59,681 bases of DNA, taken from the NCBI RefSeq assembly GCF_025464955.1, contig NZ_JAODNM010000065.1:1-59681 (forward strand), written 5' to 3'. The notes under the pieces are model-generated. The model ran no database searches. It saw nothing but the letters and a program-made list of their open reading frames with translations, and had not been told where the DNA came from. The position numbers and the translations under genes were made by a program. This DNA is from Amycolatopsis sp. (GTDB taxonomy: Bacteria; Actinomycetota; Actinomycetes; Mycobacteriales; Pseudonocardiaceae). Shown piece after piece: positions 59,206 through 59,681 of this stretch. Numbering within the stretch: the first letter of the stretch is position 1; every line of letters begins with the position of its first letter.

Positions 59206-59681
59206 ATGCAAGAGAAAAACGCAGAACCTCGGTATGAGGATGGTCCTTCCGAGATCAACTTCATAGAGGTTCTTCGCCTGATGAGTACTGCATACGAGGC
59301 GGTCCTGGACGTGTTTGAGGACAGTGCCCGCTTCCTGTCCGCGCTGCTGCATGCCGTGCGGGTGCGCCGGGGTACTCGTAAGGGAACCCGTGCGCTGGGG
59401 ATGTACAAGCAGGCGGTGTTGGTGTTGCGGTGGTTCCTCGACGACACTCGGATGTCGGGGCTGGCCAGGGACAACGCGATCGCCTCCTTGACGGCGTACG
59501 CCTACCGCGATGAGGGGATCGCGGTACTGGCCGTGTGCACGCCGTCCCTGCACGGGGCGTTGCTGGCGGCGAAGGCCGCCGGGCATTCGCACGTGATCGT
59601 GGACGGCACGTTGATCTACACCGACCGGATCGACACCCTTGGCCCCACCGTCGGGGTGGATCTGTGGTGGTCGGGGAAGCA
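59206..59681 (+). CDS. Transposase of an IS5-like (HTH plus DDE) element, partial
   Basis: From ATG 59206 the frame is open to the window end (158 codons). It reads RRGTRKGTRALGMYKQAVLV then LRWFLDDTRMSGLARDNAIA and continues as a helix-turn-helix-like part ending in HSHVIVDGTLIYTDRIDTLG, VGVDLWWSGK. The VIVDGTLIYTDR segment is the first catalytic Asp block of actinobacterial IS5-type transposases (VILDGKI..TDR). The first 45 residues match nothing I know and may be an added start. Terminal repeats cannot be seen. Confidence 0.75.
   Translation, partial: MQEKNAEPRYEDGPSEINFIEVLRLMSTAYEAVLDVFEDSARFLSALLHAVRVRRGTRKGTRALGMYKQAVLVLRWFLDDTRMSGLARDNAIASLTAYAYRDEGIAVLAVCTPSLHGALLAAKAAGHSHVIVDGTLIYTDRIDTLGPTVGVDLWWSGK

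Overview
The window is a high-GC actinomycete chromosome segment. Gene content and codon use suggest a Pseudonocardiaceae member, most likely Amycolatopsis-like; that is inference from family memory, not a database result. Supporting signs are GTG/TTG starts, many 4-bp start/stop overlaps, an initiator tRNA with a C1-U72 mismatch, a tmRNA tag ending ALAA, the prfB-ftsE-ftsX-smpB-ssrA order, and compact intergenic palindromes found in several copies.

Layout. 1-9.4 kb is core: the end of an unknown gene, tRNA-fMet, a PadR regulator, prfB, ftsEX, smpB, an amidohydrolase, a NarL-type two-component system on the minus strand, and ssrA. 9.5-12.7 kb is a decayed patch: an amidohydrolase fragment fused to a headless MFS transporter, a membrane-anchored methyltransferase, a methyltransferase remnant and a small hypothetical gene. 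12.7-20.4 kb holds an IclR regulator divergent from a complete histidine utilisation operon (hutH-hutU-M20 hydrolase-hutF-hutI). 20.5-24.4 kb has two small unknown genes, a dienelactone hydrolase, a LuxR remnant, and an ABC exporter whose permease carries a stop codon. 24.4-29.3 kb is a poly-gamma-glutamate-type operon: twin-HAMP sensor, pgsB, pgsC and a catalytically dead NlpC/P60 protein. 29.6-36 kb has hrpB, a solute-binding lipoprotein, a MauE/DsbA-like thiol pair and a PDZ serine protease. 36-46 kb is accessory: a truncated macro domain, a GH79 glycosidase, a phospholipase C, a class A beta-lactamase, a broken S9 peptidase, a methyltransferase, two alpha/beta hydrolases, and an MFS/TetR efflux operon.

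46-59.7 kb has an HTH-less LysR-like protein divergent from a DUF5997-type gene, an ECF sigma factor with a membrane partner, and a ThiG-like protein coupled to an HAD phosphatase behind a DasR-like site. Next come two paralogous LacI regulators bracketing two secreted proteins (DUF1996-type and a CBM-bearing GH2-like enzyme), with four copies of the operator GAGAGCGCTCTC. A Nep1-like toxin gene, an SOS-boxed DUF222 fragment and a transposase running off the edge finish the window.

The most promising candidates for something undescribed are the PGA-type operon with a dead NlpC/P60 protein and kinase-less twin-HAMP sensor, the ThiG-like/HAD module under a DasR-like site, and the twin-LacI secretion regulon. 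At least eight broken genes, several next to multi-copy palindromes, mark the 9-12, 22-23, 36-42 and 58-59.7 kb stretches as plastic.
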